A DNA stretch of 64,000 nucleotides, taken from contig JACFYK010000033.1 of NCBI GenBank assembly GCA_021292105.1, positions 150,449-214,448 on the forward strand, read 5' to 3'. The translations under genes were made by a program, and so were the position numbers. The stretch's first letter is position 1. Each line of letters starts with the position of its first letter. Shown piece after piece: positions 22,065 to 37,117 of this stretch. Source of the stretch: Anadara kagoshimensis (taxonomy: Eukaryota; Mollusca; Bivalvia; Arcoida; Arcidae). Below the pieces are notes generated by a model, which saw only the letters and a program-made list of their open reading frames with translations, was not told the DNA's origin and made no database searches.

Positions 22065-24969
22065 TTGAACAACCGGTGTCAGCTATCACATTTTACTTTT
22101 ACATGTTCCACTGTCAGCTGTAAAATTTTCTTCTTCTGGCGTATTTTCTCCTTACATTTCAGGTGCCAGCAGGCACATTTTCTACTTAGAGTTCCAGTGT
22201 CAGCAGTCACATTTTCTACTTACAGTTTCAGTGTCAACAGTCACATTCTCTACTTAAGTTCCAGTGTCAACAGTCACATTTTCTACTTACAGTTCTAGTG
22301 TCAGCAGTAACATTTTCTATTTACTGTTCCAGTGTCAGCAGTCACATTTTCTATTTACTGTTCCAGTGTCAGCAGTCACATTTTCAACTTGCAGTTCTAG
22401 TGTCCGCAGTAACATTTTTTATTTACAGTTCCAGTGTCAACAGTCACATTTTCTATTTACTGTTCCAGTGTCAACAGTCACATTTTCTACTTACAGTTTT
22501 AGTGTCAGCAGTAACATTTTCTATTTACAGTTCCAGTGTCAGCAGTAACATTTTCTATTTACTGTTCCAGTGTCAGCAGTCACATTTTCAACTTGCAGTT
22601 CTAGTGTCCGCAGTAACATTTTTTATTTACAGTTCCAGTGTCAACAGTCACATTTTCTACTTACAGTTTTAGTGTCAGCAGTTACATTTTCTATTTAAAG
22701 TTCCAGTGCCAACAGTCACATTTTCTACTTACAGGTCCAGTGTCAGCAGTCACATTTTCTACTTACAGTTTCAGTGTTAGTTTTAACATTTTCTACTTAC
22801 ATTTCCAGTGTCAACAGTCACATTTTCTAATTAAAGGTCCAATGTCAGCAGTCACATTTTCTACTTATAGTTGGAGTGTCAATAGTCACTACTTACAGTT
22901 CTAGTGTCAGCAGTAAAGTTTTCTATTTACAGTTCCTGTGTCAACGGACACATTTTCTACTTACAGTTCCAATGTCAACAGTCACATTTTCTCTCTTAAG
23001 TTCCAGTGTCATCAATCACAGTTTCCGCTTACAGTTCCATTGTCAGCGGCCACATTTTCTGCCTAAAGTTGCAGTGTCAGCGGTCACATTTCTCATTTAC
23101 AGGTCCAATGTCAACAGTCATATTTACTTTCTTATGCCCCCTTTGACATTTTTGAATTAAATGTTTAAATACATTTGATGGCCGTATTGTAAAATTAGAA
23201 CATTTTTGGTTTTTATATTGTTGTGGCGATCCAATGTTTTCTTCTTAGACTTTTAGTTTCAGCAGTTACATTTTCTCCTTAAGGTTTCAGTGTCAGCAGT
23301 CCAATTTTTTCTTATAGTTCTAGTGTTTGCAGTCACATTTTCGACTTATAGGTCCAGTGTCAGCAGTCATACGTTTACTTTTGCAGCCTAAGTGCTAGCA
23401 AACACATTTTCCACTCAGAGTTCCGAGTGTCAGCAGTCACATGTTCTAACTACCATTCCGAGTGCAAACACTCAAATATTTTCTTCTTACAGTTCCAGTG
23501 TCAGCATTCCTATATTTCCACTTAGTTTCAGTATCAGCATTCACATTTTCTATTTACAGTTGCAGTGTCAACGTTTACAGTTACATTTACTTTTATAGTT
23601 CTAATGTCAACAGTCATTTCTACTTACAGGTCCAGTGTCAGTAGTCATACATTTGCTTCTTACAGATCCAGAAGTGCCTGTGTTTGTATATTGCTGCAGT
23701 GTTAGCAGTCACATGTTCTACTTACAATTCTGAATGCCAGCAGTCACATACTTTTTCTTACAATTTCAGTGTCAGCACTCACATTTTCAAATTACAGTTG
23801 CAGTGTCTACAGTCGCATTTATAATTACAGTTCTGGTGTTAGCAGTCATATTTTTTTATTGTTGGAATGTCAGCAATCTTATTTTCTTTCCTTTTGACAG
23901 TTCTAGTGCCAACAATCACATTTTTACTTACAGTTCCAGTGTCAGCACAAATATTTCGGTTTTTTTTTCAGTTTCAATGTCAGAGGTCACATTATTGTCT
24001 TATAGTTTTAGTGTGAGCAGTCACATTTGCTGCTTATTACTTATAGGTCTGGAATCAGCAGTTACATGTTTAAATCTTACAGCTCTAGTGTCAGCAAACA
24101 CATTTTCCACTCAAAGCTTCGAGTACCAGCAGTCACATATTTTCCTCTTACGGTTCCAGTGTCGGCATTTACATTTTTACTTACAGTCCCAGTGTCAACA
24201 GCAGTCCCATGTTTACTTACAGGTTTAGTGTCAGCAGTCCCATTTTCTACTTATAGGTCCAGTGTCAGCAGTCATATGTTTACTTCTTACAGCTCCAGTG
24301 TTAGCAAACATATTTTCGCCCCAAAGTTGCGAGTGTCAGCAGTCATCTTTTTACAGTTTCATTGTCAGCAGTCATATTTTCTACTAAAGGTTCTAATGTC
24401 AGCAGTCACATGTTCATCTTGTATGACCAGTGAGAGCAGTCACATTTTCTACTTACAGGTCCAGTGTCAACAGTCACATGGTTACTTCTTACAGTCCCAA
24501 TGCCAGCATGTATATGTTTTCTGTTTCCAGTTTCAGTGTCAGCGGTAACATTTTCTTCTTACAGTTTCAGTGTTAACAGTCTCATATTTACAGTTCCAGT
24601 GCAAGCTTTCAAATGTTTCTTTCATACAGCTTCAGTGTCAGCAATCAAATCTTCAATTAAATTTCGAGTGTCAGCAGTAACATATTCCACTAACAGTTCA
24701 ATTGTTAACAGTCACATTTTTTCTAACAGTTCCAGTGTCACATTTTCCACTTACATTTCCACTGTCAACAGTGACATTTCATATTACAGTTCCAGTATCA
24801 GCAGTCACATTTTCTGTTTACAGTTCCAGTATCGGCAGTCACATTTTCTGTTTACAGTTCCAGTATCAGCAGTCACATTTTCCACTTACTGTTCCATTGT
24901 CAACAGTAAAAAATTCTCTGGCAGTTCCAGTGTCATATTCTCTTTCTTAAGTCCTCTTTGACATTTTTG
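22065..24969. repeat. 34-bp minisatellite (right arm)
   Basis: Mirror of 14035-16935; here the stop-free strand is plus. Single-base homopolymer differences from the left arm change which spurious frames are longest (for example AAA against AAAA near 16446). Confidence 0.95.
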
Positions 24970-25251
24970 TGAACATTGTATGGCGGCAGTGTAATATAAA
25001 AACACCTCAAGATATATATATTTTTTAGCAATTTTATACGATCAATAATTAGTTCTGAAAAATTACTTGATTAAAAATAAAATTGATAAAATTTATACTA
25101 AACCATTTTGTTCGTTATAATATCTTTACTTTAAACATCTAAAGTTCTTTGAACAAGCAAATACTACTTTATTACTTTCCATAATTTTTAAGTGGTGCAT
25201 GCCTACCAATGTATCTTATATTTACGTATTTTTGTAATTTATGATTTCAGG

Positions 25252-25561
25252 TTTTCAGAAAGGACAGATAAAAGATCATGTTCCCGAAAAATACCACAAA
25301 CATATCCCACAACATATCCTGAATTCATACTTCTTTAAAACGGATGAGGATGCTAACAAATTTCTCGAAAATAGCTCGAAAGATGTAAGCTACATTGTGC
25401 ATCACAGCACAAAATTATATGAACATATAAGGCAGAACCCAACGGAGGTTGGTAAAAGTGCCTTTATTGACATTGATCATTGGATAATCAATATTTTAGT
25501 CGATTGGGCAGACTTTGATTACATAATCTGCTCTGATCCAATCAGAGAAAAACATTTTTAA
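25252..25561 (+). CDS. Candidate terminal exon, function unknown (right-arm copy)
   Basis: This is the right-arm copy of 13443-13752. It follows TTATGATTTCAG and stays open to a stop at 25559-25561. Taken as an exon it begins in phase 1 (GT completing a Gly codon). That matches the phase of the small candidate exon at 21607-21643, whose last base is G before a GTAACG donor. The intervening intron would be 3.6 kb and would contain the whole 34-bp minisatellite. Translation shows no transmembrane segment or known motif. Having the exon in both arms means two convergently duplicated copies if the palindrome is real, or one if it is an artefact. Confidence 0.4.
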
Positions 25562-26124
25562 ATTTAACAGGGAGTTATAGTCAGCATATTATAGATATCT
25601 TAAAACGGAGAGTATCTGAAACATTTGCCATTAACGGTGTTAATCTGTGTGCAACTTGCTTATCTTACTGTCTAATATGTCAGACAGACATATAATTATT
25701 AGCAATCTAATTACTATTCTATTAATATGTGAATCTTGTCACAGAAAGACATTATTTTTTTCGATGAACTGTTAAAGTGTATATAGTTCTGAAAACTGCA
25801 ATACCGAGTGGAGCAGGAAATGTATCATTGCGCATTTTGTTTGAATTTGGTATTTGAAAATAATGATTTAAGTTTTAAAAATAATAATTTAGATAAACAT
25901 TTGTACATTATTGTAAATACACGTAAATGAATCAACAATTAATCGGTCATCAAGGTTTTAACTGTTAAAAAAATGGTTTATGATTGGTGTTTAGCAGTTC
26001 ATGTCTTCATGGCAAATTAAAAAAAAAATTAATTACAGAGTAAAAGATATATAAATTGTTGGTAGATATTATCTAAACATGCATGTAAAACAGGAATTCT
26101 AATGCAAATATTATGTAACGTGAA

Positions 26125-27080
26125 TCACCATGCAATTATCTCAAATAACATTTAGTATACAAAAAAAAAAAACCCAAATTTACAATATTGTTATAGTCCA
26201 CCTGATTATGTTGAATAACATGACAATATTGTAAATTTGCGGTTTTTTTGTTTTGTTTTGTATCCTAAATGTTATTTGAGATAATTGCATGGTGATAGTC
26301 CACCTGGTTATGTTGAATAACATTAAAATATTGTAAATTCTGATATTTAATCATTGTGTATACTAAATGTAATTTGAGACAATTGCATGATGATAGTCAA
26401 CCTGGTTATGTTGAATACACTAAATGTTATTTGAGATAATTGCATGGTGATAGTCCACCTGATTATGTTGAATTACATGACAATATTGTAAATTTCGATA
26501 TTTTATCATTGTGTATACTAAATGTAATTTGAAACAATTGCATGTGTATACTAAATGTAATTTGAGACAATTGTATGATGATAGTCAACCTGGTTATGTT
26601 GAAAACACTAAATGTTATTTGAGATAATTGCATGGTGATAGTCCACCTGATTATGTTGAATAACATGACAATATTGTAAATTTGGGTATTTTTTTTGTTT
26701 TGTATACTAAATGTCATTCGAGATAATTGCATGGTGAAAGTCCACCTGGTTATGTTGAATAACAATACAATATTGTACATTTCAATATTTTATTATTGTG
26801 TATACTAAATGTAATTTGAGACAATTGCATGATGATTGTCAACCTGGTTATGTAATACACTAAATGTTATTTGAGATAATTGCATGGTGATAGTCTATCT
26901 GGTTATGTTATATAACATGACAATATTGTAAATTTGGGTTTTTTTGTTTTGTATACTAAATGTTATTTGAGATAATTGCATAATGATAGTCAACCTGGTT
27001 ATGTTGAATACACTAAATGTTATTTGAGACAATTGCCTGATGATAGTCCACCTGGTTGTGTTGAATAACATGACAATATT
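26125..27080. repeat. ~96-bp minisatellite (right arm)
   Basis: Mirror of 11925-12880. Confidence 0.85.
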
Positions 27081-27585
27081 GTAAATTTAGTTGCGTCATC
27101 CGAGGGCTTATAATAGGAAATATATATTTCTTTTTACAAGTTAAAAAAAAATAATAATGAACATGCATTTCAACATTTATTGTAGCTAGAGAAGTTGGTT
27201 TAGATAATAGAGGAGGTTTATATGTGTTTATTAAAACACTTAAACGTTACAAGTTAAAGGTCATCGGGGAATTTTTATGTGAAGTAATTTCTGTTAAAGG
27301 GTACCTGTAACGATTTTTCATTTTCACATATTTTATTCCTCGTACTTAAATATAACCGAAAATTTTATAAAAATTGATGCAGAAATAAGGAAGATATTGG
27401 TATTTTTTTAATACACTTCCGGTTAATCAAAATCGAAAAGGTCAGTTTTGGGGACCCCATGGTGTGATGTCACAGGAGTAACATGACCCTGCAGAATATC
27501 ATTTACCTTCAATACTATAATACTTGACTGACTGTACATTCTTTTATTATTCAAGGTAAAATCATTTGATGAAGTATTTTGTAAT

Positions 27586-27679
27586 TTATATATTATTGTT
27601 GCCACCAGTTATGTAACATTATTTGTGGCAAAAAGCATTTGTATGCTTAATGCAATAAAGATATTGAAATTGAAAATTG
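27586..27679 (+). mobile_element. LINE 3' tail fragment (right arm)
   Basis: Mirror of 11327-11420. Confidence 0.6.
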
Positions 27680-28755
27680 AAGTAGAATTTACATCCGATT
27701 GACACCTGCTGATAATTAAGAGATTATCATTATTTCACCTGGACAAAAATTATGTTAATAACACATTCCTTTGGCTAAGACCGATATCTTTAATCAACAC
27801 CTTTTCTCGTGTAAATCAATTGATTTACATGTGTCGTTTACAGTGACTTCATGATACCTGGTAATATACTATCTCAATTGTTTGATGTTGTCTTGAATTT
27901 AGTATTCCATATTAATGAAATGATTGTGAAAAGATAATTATGTTAAAAAAATGGGAGTTGAAATAAGTATGAACAGATGATAACTAGTACTGGCGACGGG
28001 TATTATAACAAAATTATTTAATTTTTGAAATAATAATCATGACATTTTACAACGGTCATTATATTCTAATAGTCTTTTTTCTTCTTTCATTTCTACCCTT
28101 TTTTATATCATATAAATAAATAAATAAATAATAGTGTATCATTTAGGATGTACGAAAAACAGTATGCTATTGCGATATCACGCAAAATGTCAGTTTTGTA
28201 CTTAAAACTTTAAATCTTTACTAGGATGAATTGATTGCCTAATAATGCAAATTTTTCTAGTCAGAAGAATCCTTTTAAACGGTATGTATGAATGTACTTG
28301 CAGCATTTGATTTTCAATTAAAAATACAACGGTTTTTCACTTGTTACTTAGTCACATCAGCCACATATAATACGTATAATATGCATTAAATGTCACTGGT
28401 GACATTCAATCCAAGATGTACTTATAAATACTAAAAAAATAAATAGATAAATAAATAAATAAATAAATAACCTTTGAAACGTGCTCTCATAGATTGAAAA
28501 TTACAAGAAATAATAATAACGATATATTTTTACCATTTAAACCATGATAATAAACTGTAAAATAATTTTAATTTGAAATGTCCTTGGTTTTATTTATTTA
28601 TTTACCTAGCACTAAACGTTGAACAGTTATAAATAACTAAGTAAAAATGTCTACTTGTGTGAACGACTTGAAGTCAGTGCCACGTTCGGGCATTTGATTT
28701 AAGATTTTGCATCATGATCTGCAGTCGGTAGCTAGTTTAGGCTGATTTTATATTA

Positions 28756-28876
28756 TCTTTTTAGCTCACCTGGCCTAAAGGCCATGTGAGCTTTTGCCAT
28801 CACTCAGCGTCCGTCGTCCGTCAGTCTGTCAGTCAGTCAGTCAGTCTGTCCGTCTGTAAACTTTTCACATTTTGGC
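28756..28876. repeat. Bivalve-type AGCTCAC repeat end (right arm)
   Basis: Mirror of 10130-10250. Confidence 0.6.
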
Positions 28877-29194
28877 TATCTCCTCTGAAACCCCTGAACC
28901 AATTTTAACGCTTTTTTGTTTACATAACAAAAATGTCAGAGATCGATGAAATCGATAAAGCAAAATATTGTAATGTTATCAGTTGTTTTGACAATTGTTT
29001 AGTTTTATGAAACTCAACAGTTTGAATGGGTATTTTTTCTATTTTATACAGGACTATGTTTTAGCGTAACGATTCCGTCCTATTTGCAGTATCTGAGTGA
29101 CGCGTCTCACTAAATATAGATTGTAACACTTGCTGCTGGAAGTTCCGTTATTATTTACAATGTTGTGTACAATTAAGTCGATTTTGCATTAGAA

Positions 29195-29356
29195 TAGAGA
29201 TAACCGTCTTGTATTTGAAGAGTTCCGACCGTAAAACGTGGATTTTAAAATCCACGTTTTACGGTCGCAAATTCCGGTTACCTGGTAGACCTCAATTTGC
29301 GACCGTAAAATCCACGTTTTACGGTCGGAACTCTTCAAATACATGACAGTTATCTC
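29195..29356. mobile_element. 162-bp MITE-like element (right arm)
   Basis: Mirror of 9650-9811. Confidence 0.75.
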
Positions 29357-29796
29357 CTAATTTCATAAGGTGTTAAAAGGGAACATGTCCCTAATATACC
29401 AAAATAGGTAAAATATCTAAAGATGTACAAGAGTCTATGAAGTAGATGAACAAATATTTTGAGTTTTATTGTCCAAAACAGTAAAATATTATATGAACAT
29501 ATTATATAGAACCCGAATGAGGTTAATAAAATTGCATTAATAGAAAGAAATGTTGTTTAAATAACTACGAATAAAATATCGGTATTGCCTTTGTTTATCA
29601 TATTTTGTGATGGGAGATAGACACATTTAAACAGCAAACATGGCAGTTCATTAAGATAAGAGGCATTAAAAAATGTATGAAAATAACCTCAGGAGTATAA
29701 ATAGGTATTCTTCATTAAATACAGTACTATAAATGGTAAAATGCGTGCAAAGTATAAATAACAAGATGTGTTTGTGAAACACTATGCCCCCGGCAG

Positions 29797-30682
29797 CAAA
29801 GTTCATCTATGAAGATAAAATCTTTGGTACCAATCAAAAGGTCTCGCCACAAGGAATACACATGCCAAATATGAAAGCCCTAGCTTAAAAGAGACAAAAG
29901 TTATGGACAAGGTTAAATTTGCGCAAGGACAGACCAACAAACAAACAAACAAACAAACAGACAGACCAAAAACAATATACCCCCGATCTTTCGATCGGGG
30001 CATAATAATATGAAAACCCTATCTTAAATAAGATTAAAGTTTAGCCAAAAACTGTTATTTTCTTTAAGTAGGTCAAACGTTAAGGTAAAGGTCAGGAGGT
30101 AAAGAATTTTGGCACCAAAAGGTCTCGCCACAAGAAATGCACATGCTAAATATGAAAGCCCTAGCTTAAAGGAGACAAAAAATATGGCCAATGTTAAAGT
30201 TGCAGTGTTATTTTCTGTAAGTAAGTCAAAGAACAAGGCCAAGGTCACAACTTTTAATGCCAATCAAAAGGGCTTGCCAGGAGAAATAAATGTACTAGAT
30301 ATGAACGCCATATCTTAAATAAGCTTAAAGCTATGGCCAAAACTATTATTTTCTATAAAGGTCAAGGTGAAGGTCACGAAGTCATATTTTTTGGTATCAA
30401 TGAAAATGTCATGTCAGAAGAAATACACATGCCAAATATGAAAGCCCTAGCTTAAATAAGGTTAACGCTATGTCCAAAACTATTATTTTCTATAAATAGG
30501 TCAAAAGTCAAGGTCAAGGTCAGGACCTCAAATTTTTTGGTACCAATCAAAAGGTCTCGCCACAACGAATACACATGCCACATATGACAACCCTAGCTTA
30601 AATGAGATAAAAATTATGGTCAAGGTTAAAGTTGCAGTGTTATTTTCTCTAAGTAGGTCAAAGGTCAAGGTCACAACTTTTG
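29797..30682. repeat. ~145-bp tandem units with TGACCTTGACC motifs (right arm)
   Basis: Mirror of 8325-9210. Confidence 0.8.
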
Positions 30683-30911
30683 ATACTTTTGACAATTTTT
30701 AACGGACGTTACACAACATCTCAATTTTTCAAAAATATGTACATGTACATAATTGTGTAAAAATGTACATGACAAACGACACATCTTAGTTAGAAAAATG
30801 TGTACAGGTTCTAAAACAAGTACATATTTTTATAATGTGTGAATCATTTTTCTTATCTGTAAGGTTACCTTGTGATTAACCCCGAGAATTAAATTTCCTT
30901 AACTCCTGACC

Positions 30912-31267
30912 CATAGGCGTAGGAGCAGGGGTGGACGGGGGCCCCCAATGTCAAAGGAGGGGGCAGGCACCAGCAATATAATGTGTGAAATTTTGTATCA
31001 CAGTTATTTATATAATCTTGCCTTGATATTACAGTATTTTAACCTATCAAAACGCTGCAAAATACATTGAAAATGCGTCCAGACAGGACTTAGTTTTGAA
31101 AATTATCCGGGAGATGCCCCCAAGACCCCTACCTATGCGAGGGGTTTAGCACCCCTCTCATACTCTCCCCGCATCATGCCTCTGACACGAGGTCGTACCT
31201 GCGGCACGACATAGACATAGCTTCAGGCTGCCCCCCCCCCCAATATTAAAACCGTCCTACGCCTATG
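30912..31267. mobile_element. Non-autonomous DNA transposon (right arm)
   Basis: Mirror of 7742-8095, with C11 where the left arm has G10. Confidence 0.65.
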
Positions 31268-32319
31268 TGACCGACACATCATTACCCAATTCAAAACAAT
31301 TATCTACCATTATATCTACAGTAATACTCCAAGGCTAGCTTGAGTTTAACACGCTGTGTGTACCTTAAGGTTTATTACCCAGTTTGTCTATGGGCCTGTT
31401 AAAAGTAGTAATAGTATTAGTAGTAGTAGAAATTGTTTATTAACGTGTCACAAATCATACACAACCTTTAGATAAATAACACATTTAGCATTATAAAATA
31501 CTAGTATATGAAATCCTGCCTAAAACATATGAGACACGATAAAAGTGGTGTTCAATATTTTACATAAAACATTTAGCATTACAAAATGTATGAGTGGAGT
31601 GGAGTAATGGTGTTTGACGTCCCTAATCAATGATATTTAACTTATATCGAGACGTCGAGACACATTTCTACTACGTCGATATCGTATGGTTGAACTTCAC
31701 GGAACTGGCAGTCATTATGAATGGTTCCTAGAGAGTTTTGATCCACTGGAACATTGTAGTCTTACAGTATGGGTACCTCATACATGATATTTGATAATTT
31801 CCGTCTTGTTCCGGTCGAATTTCCGGTGACAGAATTTTCTATCCCACCTCAGCCTGAGATCGATCTATTTCTCAAACTAGGCTAGTCAGCGATGTGCATG
31901 CCCTCGATACGCAGTGAAAAATCCATACGAATTTCTTTTAGTTTTATTTGTTTATTATCCAATTCCAAAATAAATGTATGATTTAATATAAAATGGATAG
32001 TACAATGCATGCTACGTAGTCAAATTTCGTAGGCAAGTACTGCTTGTGAAAAACATGAATAAACAAGACTCTTGTGAAAACCGGATTTTGATAATAGTTC
32101 CGACCACGTTCGGCTTTCGCAAATACATATAACGCTTAGATAGCTTCGTGGTACCCAATCCAGTTACATTGAATTACTTTAAATAATACGAAAGTTTTGA
32201 CAAATTTGGCAATTCAACATTTCCCCACGTTTTTGAAAGACTATGGATTGTTCATGCCAGTCATGAGGCATTCACCTTTTTATTCGAAAATAGGTGTAAG
32301 AGTAATGACACACATACAG

Positions 32320-32597
32320 TACAGGCCTGTCGAAAGTTTAACACTAAGCTAACGAAAATAGGTCGAAGCTCGGCTGCCGAGGGGCCGAGATATAGACAGC
32401 TAGTGATCGAAAGCTATTTTTTTCTCGGCCTCTCGACAGCTTGAGGCTGTCCAAAGCTCGGCAGTTTATTTGGCCCCTCGCCAGCCGAGCTAAGCCACTA
32501 GCTAACGAGGAGTCGAGAAGCTATCGAGGGGCGAGCAGCTAACGAGTGGTCGAGCAGTTGGTCCCTCGTTATTTAGTGTTGGGCGAGTGGTCGAGCT
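32320..32597. repeat. CTCG/CGAG-rich GC island (right arm)
   Basis: Mirror of 6413-6690. Confidence 0.65.
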
Positions 32598-33956
32598 GTT
32601 AAATAAATTTAAATAAATGAAGGGTAAAATATAAATATATTGTTTTAGAAGACATATTTTTCACATGTAGTGTGAATAAATGATATTATGAACAAGACTT
32701 AATATACACTTGTAGTCCATTTAATTCCGCCGGATTTTTAAGCGAGTTTTAGAATAACAAATATACACATTTGTCCCTTTGTTTGGAACTTAAGGAAACT
32801 AATAGAAAATAATAATTAAGGAATGACCTACTATAGACCCAAGAACGTGCCATTGGAGATCCTGAGTAATTATTTCTAATTCAAATCCCCATCTTTGAAA
32901 AATTTTATGTATGCTAGAATTATCATTATGATACCCCAGGTGCACGTGTATAGCAAGGGGAAGGAGGGAGGGTGGGATGTGGGTTCCATGAATAGATATC
33001 AAATTATCGGTACAATTTATATTACACTGAAGTGTGTTACTTAGAACCCATTTATACTCCAAATTTGAAACAATTTAGTAATTAAGTTTCAAAACAAACC
33101 TGATTTATAAAATCATTGAGCTGCTTTGTTCATTGATAAAAGGATCTACATCCCAGAAAATCCAAAAGCCAGCCAAACTCAAGTTTACAGAGCTCATGAC
33201 CCATTTAAACTTTTTTCAGCTATTCATGATGAGAGTTGATGGGAAGCTCAGTCAGTAGTGAGTCCTGTTAGGTGGATTGTCCCAGGTTTGCAGCTCAATC
33301 GTTGGCAGGACTGAGCCTGCCACTAGTATTGGGAAGGTCCCACGTTTTAGTCCAGGTTTATCCGCTGCATTTGTTCCCTATCCTGTTTTATACACTTCTT
33401 ATTGATTTCAAGGATAAATCTTACACACAAATCCATGTTGCAGTATTGCAAGTACTTCTGATTTGCATTGTACATGTGTACCATAATTTGCACACTTTAT
33501 AACATTTTTAAATTATGATGACCTTTAGCGTGCTATACTACTTTGATCATTTGTCCACATACTTGCAGATACACATTGCAGACCAGTCAGTCCATTATAC
33601 TGATACCTAGCTAACCAGTATAGGCCCACTGCATGGAAATTGGAAAATCAATTTTAGTCAAATCCACTGCAGTGAGGCAACTTAGGTTTGAAGGTTAACA
33701 TATTAACCATGTTAACCAGTAGGTCATTGGTGGTTTTGCAGATCGTTTGTCAGTACCTTTCCAAAGATTGTTAGTTTTTTTCCTGAAACTCCAGTTTCCT
33801 CCACCATTTCTGAAATGTCTGTCTTGATATAAAACAAATAGGCTTTACTTGGTCTTAAAACAAAATTACCCCACTTAGCCATTACCCAAGTAATATGCAG
33901 GAGTCGTCATACTCAAAGAACTTTAATTTTGATTGCAAACCTCAGTTGTGAATTGG

Positions 33957-34078
33957 TGTCATATACCATTTTTTGAATTTAATCATAAAATACATTCAAA
34001 AAATGGTATATGACAATATTGTCATATACCATTTTTTGAATGTATTTTATGATTAAATTCAAAAAATGGTATATGACA
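33957..34078. repeat. Perfect 122-bp nested palindrome (right arm)
   Basis: Mirror of 4932-5053. Because it is self-complementary it has the same sequence in both arms. Confidence 0.92.
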
Positions 34079-34630
34079 TTGGCATCCAAAATTAGCAAAT
34101 TTTGGTCATTTGCAAAGAATGCAAAGAGCTGTGGAATATTTCAAAAATTTTGAATTTTTTTATTATCTACTGAAATTCACTTGTTTCCAGTGTAAAATCA
34201 AGAATTTGCATGCTATATTATTGAGATAAATGGACATAACTCTTGAAAACCATTATTCAGAAATCTCAAAAAGTGCTAATGGCATCACAATTGCAAAAAT
34301 CATGTCATTGCTTTTAGGATACATTAAAATGTGTATTTATGCAGAGTCATACAGTCAAAGTTGATGAATATTGTTTGTGTAAAATGTATTTATGCATTTT
34401 ACACAAAGTTTTGCCATGTTTATGCTTTTAAGGATGGAATACACTGTCAGATGAAAGACAAATTGAAATTTATATTGGATGTGGATACTTTTGCCAGGTA
34501 CTATGCACATAGAAATGAATGTCTTCAGGAGAGGGCTCAAAAATTTGTTCTGTTTCAATCTTATCCACCATAACTATTGAATATATATGTGTATTGTTCT
34601 GCAATTTCATAATAGCCAGTGATAAGTACA

Positions 34631-34632
<2 letters not shown>

Positions 34633-34686
<54 letters not shown>
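34633..34686. repeat. (AAT)n microsatellite, 54 bp (right arm)
   Basis: Mirror of 4314-4376, shorter by three triplets. Confidence 0.95.
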
Positions 34687-35381
34687 CTTGACTTGATGAA
34701 TTAAATGTAAAACCCCATTTAATCAATGACATATCTTAATTAAGAAGATGATGATTAAATAAAACTTATTATTAATTCATCACAAATTAACATTTCCTCA
34801 AAATTGCTGACTTGACTGTGTGGATTGTAGGGTTGTTTATTTGGAATGCATCAACTTCTACCATAATTGATATCAATAAAATACTGATGATGCTAGATTA
34901 CTCCTTATTCCTTATTAAACAACATTCTTCATATTTTAAACCTCAATTCACTGAATTCAATTAATATCCATCTACATTTTGATTGTAACACTACAGAATA
35001 TAAGAATCTGAAACTTAGGCATTTAATGAGCTATTTTGCATATTTTTCTTTTCATTTACTTCAGTTTGAAAGCACTATTCAACTAGTAGAGATTGCTAGT
35101 ACTCTGTCACAGATAAGTCCTCAAAAATTATTAATTCAGTTATTCTTAAGCTTTTTCAGTGAAAATAAATAAACCCTTTGAATATTTACAGTTTTTCTCC
35201 ACAAAATGTTAAGTAAAAACAAGTATTTAGAACTTCAAGAATGATTGCAACAGCTTTGACTGGCTTTGGTCTACTCTATAATGTGGAAGGATTCTATCGT
35301 GTCTATACACTTGTCATTTTCCTGCTTTTATCGTAAACTTTACGAGGGTTAATTAGACTCAGGAATGAGAACCTCAACATT

Positions 35382-35652
35382 TACTTCTGATATTTCAATT
35401 TAAAAGTCAAGATATTTTTTCATTTATAACAAGACAGGCAGTTTTGGGATGGTGGAATGTAGTAATGGTGTTTTATGCCCTAATCAATATTCTTTCACTT
35501 ATACCGAGACAGTCAGTTCTGGGATGGTGGAGTAGAGTAATGTTGTTGTACTCCCCAGTCAAGATTATTTCACTTACATCGATATGGTCAGTTCTGGAAT
35601 GGTGAAGTGGAGTAATGGTGTTTTATGCCCAGGTCAATATTCTTTCACTTAT
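35382..35652. repeat. ~80-bp tandem repeat (right arm)
   Basis: Mirror of 3350-3620; it contains repeated GGGATGGTGGA and GTAATGGTGTT blocks. Confidence 0.7.
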
Positions 35653-35851
35653 AGGGAGTTTGAAAGTCTATAATATCCATGTCGTACATTTCGTTGAAAA
35701 TAGTTTAAAATTCTCCACCATGTAATAATCTGTGGGGAATGCAGATTATTAACCACAACAAGAGGCCCAATAGGGCCTGTAATGCTCAACTGGCAGATTA
35801 CTTGAATCCAAAATGGCATTTTCTGTAGTTTGCTCATTGTAGTAATGGCAT

Positions 35852-37117
35852 CCATCCTGAAATACGAGCTGGTTGCCTGGTTCAAACTTTAGTCTACCCC
35901 ACCTAGGGATCTTCCACACTAAATCTAGTTCCAGTTGGCCAATGGTTTCAGAGAAGACAATTTTCAAAGAATTGATTAAATATGACACCTCATTTCCATA
36001 ATTCTTGTAAATTGGGTCAAAAACCCATTACATTTGTTGAATGCGCCACAATGGCTATTAAACCGTTTTTACTATTTAAAGTTACGGCGGCCATATTGGA
36101 TGTCGGACGGGGTCGCCTGATACAGTGGTTTCAGAGGAGAAGATTTTCAAAGAATTGATTAAATATAACACTTCATTTGCATTATTTGTGAAAAACAGGT
36201 AAACGAAACATTTCTCTGAAAAACTTTTTACATATGTTAAATGCCCCGTTATCTACTTTGTACATTTCAAATTTGAACGAAATTGGTTGAAAATTGGATC
36301 CACAATGGCTTTTAAACCGTTTTTACTATTTATAGGAACGGCGGTTATCTTGGATGTCGGACGGGGTCGCCTGGTACAAATTTTAGTCTACCCCACCTAG
36401 GGACCTTCCACACCATTTTTGGTTCCAGTCGGCCCAGTGTTTTCAGAGGAGAAGATTTTCAAAGAATTGATTAAAATATAACACCTCATTTGCAATATTA
36501 GTGAAAATTTGGTCAACGAAAAATTTCTCGGAAAAAACCCGTTAAATATGTTAAATGCCCTGCTATCTTCTTTGTACATTTCGAATTTGAACAAAATCGG
36601 TTTAAAATTGGATCCACAATGGCTATTAAACCGTTTTTACTATTTATAGTAACGGCGACCATCTTGGATATCGGACGGGGTCGCATGGTAAAAACTTTAG
36701 TCTACCCCACCTAGGGACCTTCCACACCATATTTGGTTCCAGTTGGCCCAGTGGTTTCAGAGGAGAAGATTTTCAAAGAATTGATTATTGAATAATTAAT
36801 GAAAAATTGGGTCAAAGAAAAATTTTTCGGAAAAACCCGTTACACATGTTGAATGCCCCGCTATCTACTTTGTACATTTCAATTTTGAACAAAAACGGTG
36901 AAAAATGAATTAACAATGGCTATTTATGTGTTTTTACTATTTATAGTAACAGCGGCCATCTTGGATGTCGGGCGGGGTCGCCTGGTACAAACTTTAATCT
37001 ATTCAACCTAGGGACTTTCACACCAGAGGAGAAGATTAAAGTTCACGCACGGACACACGGACGCACGCACTCACGCACACACGCTTCACCATGCCATAAG
37101 CTCAGCTGGCTATAACC
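35852..37117. repeat. ~312-bp tandem repeat array (right arm)
   Basis: Mirror of 1885-3150, with the same units in reverse orientation. Confidence 0.8.
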
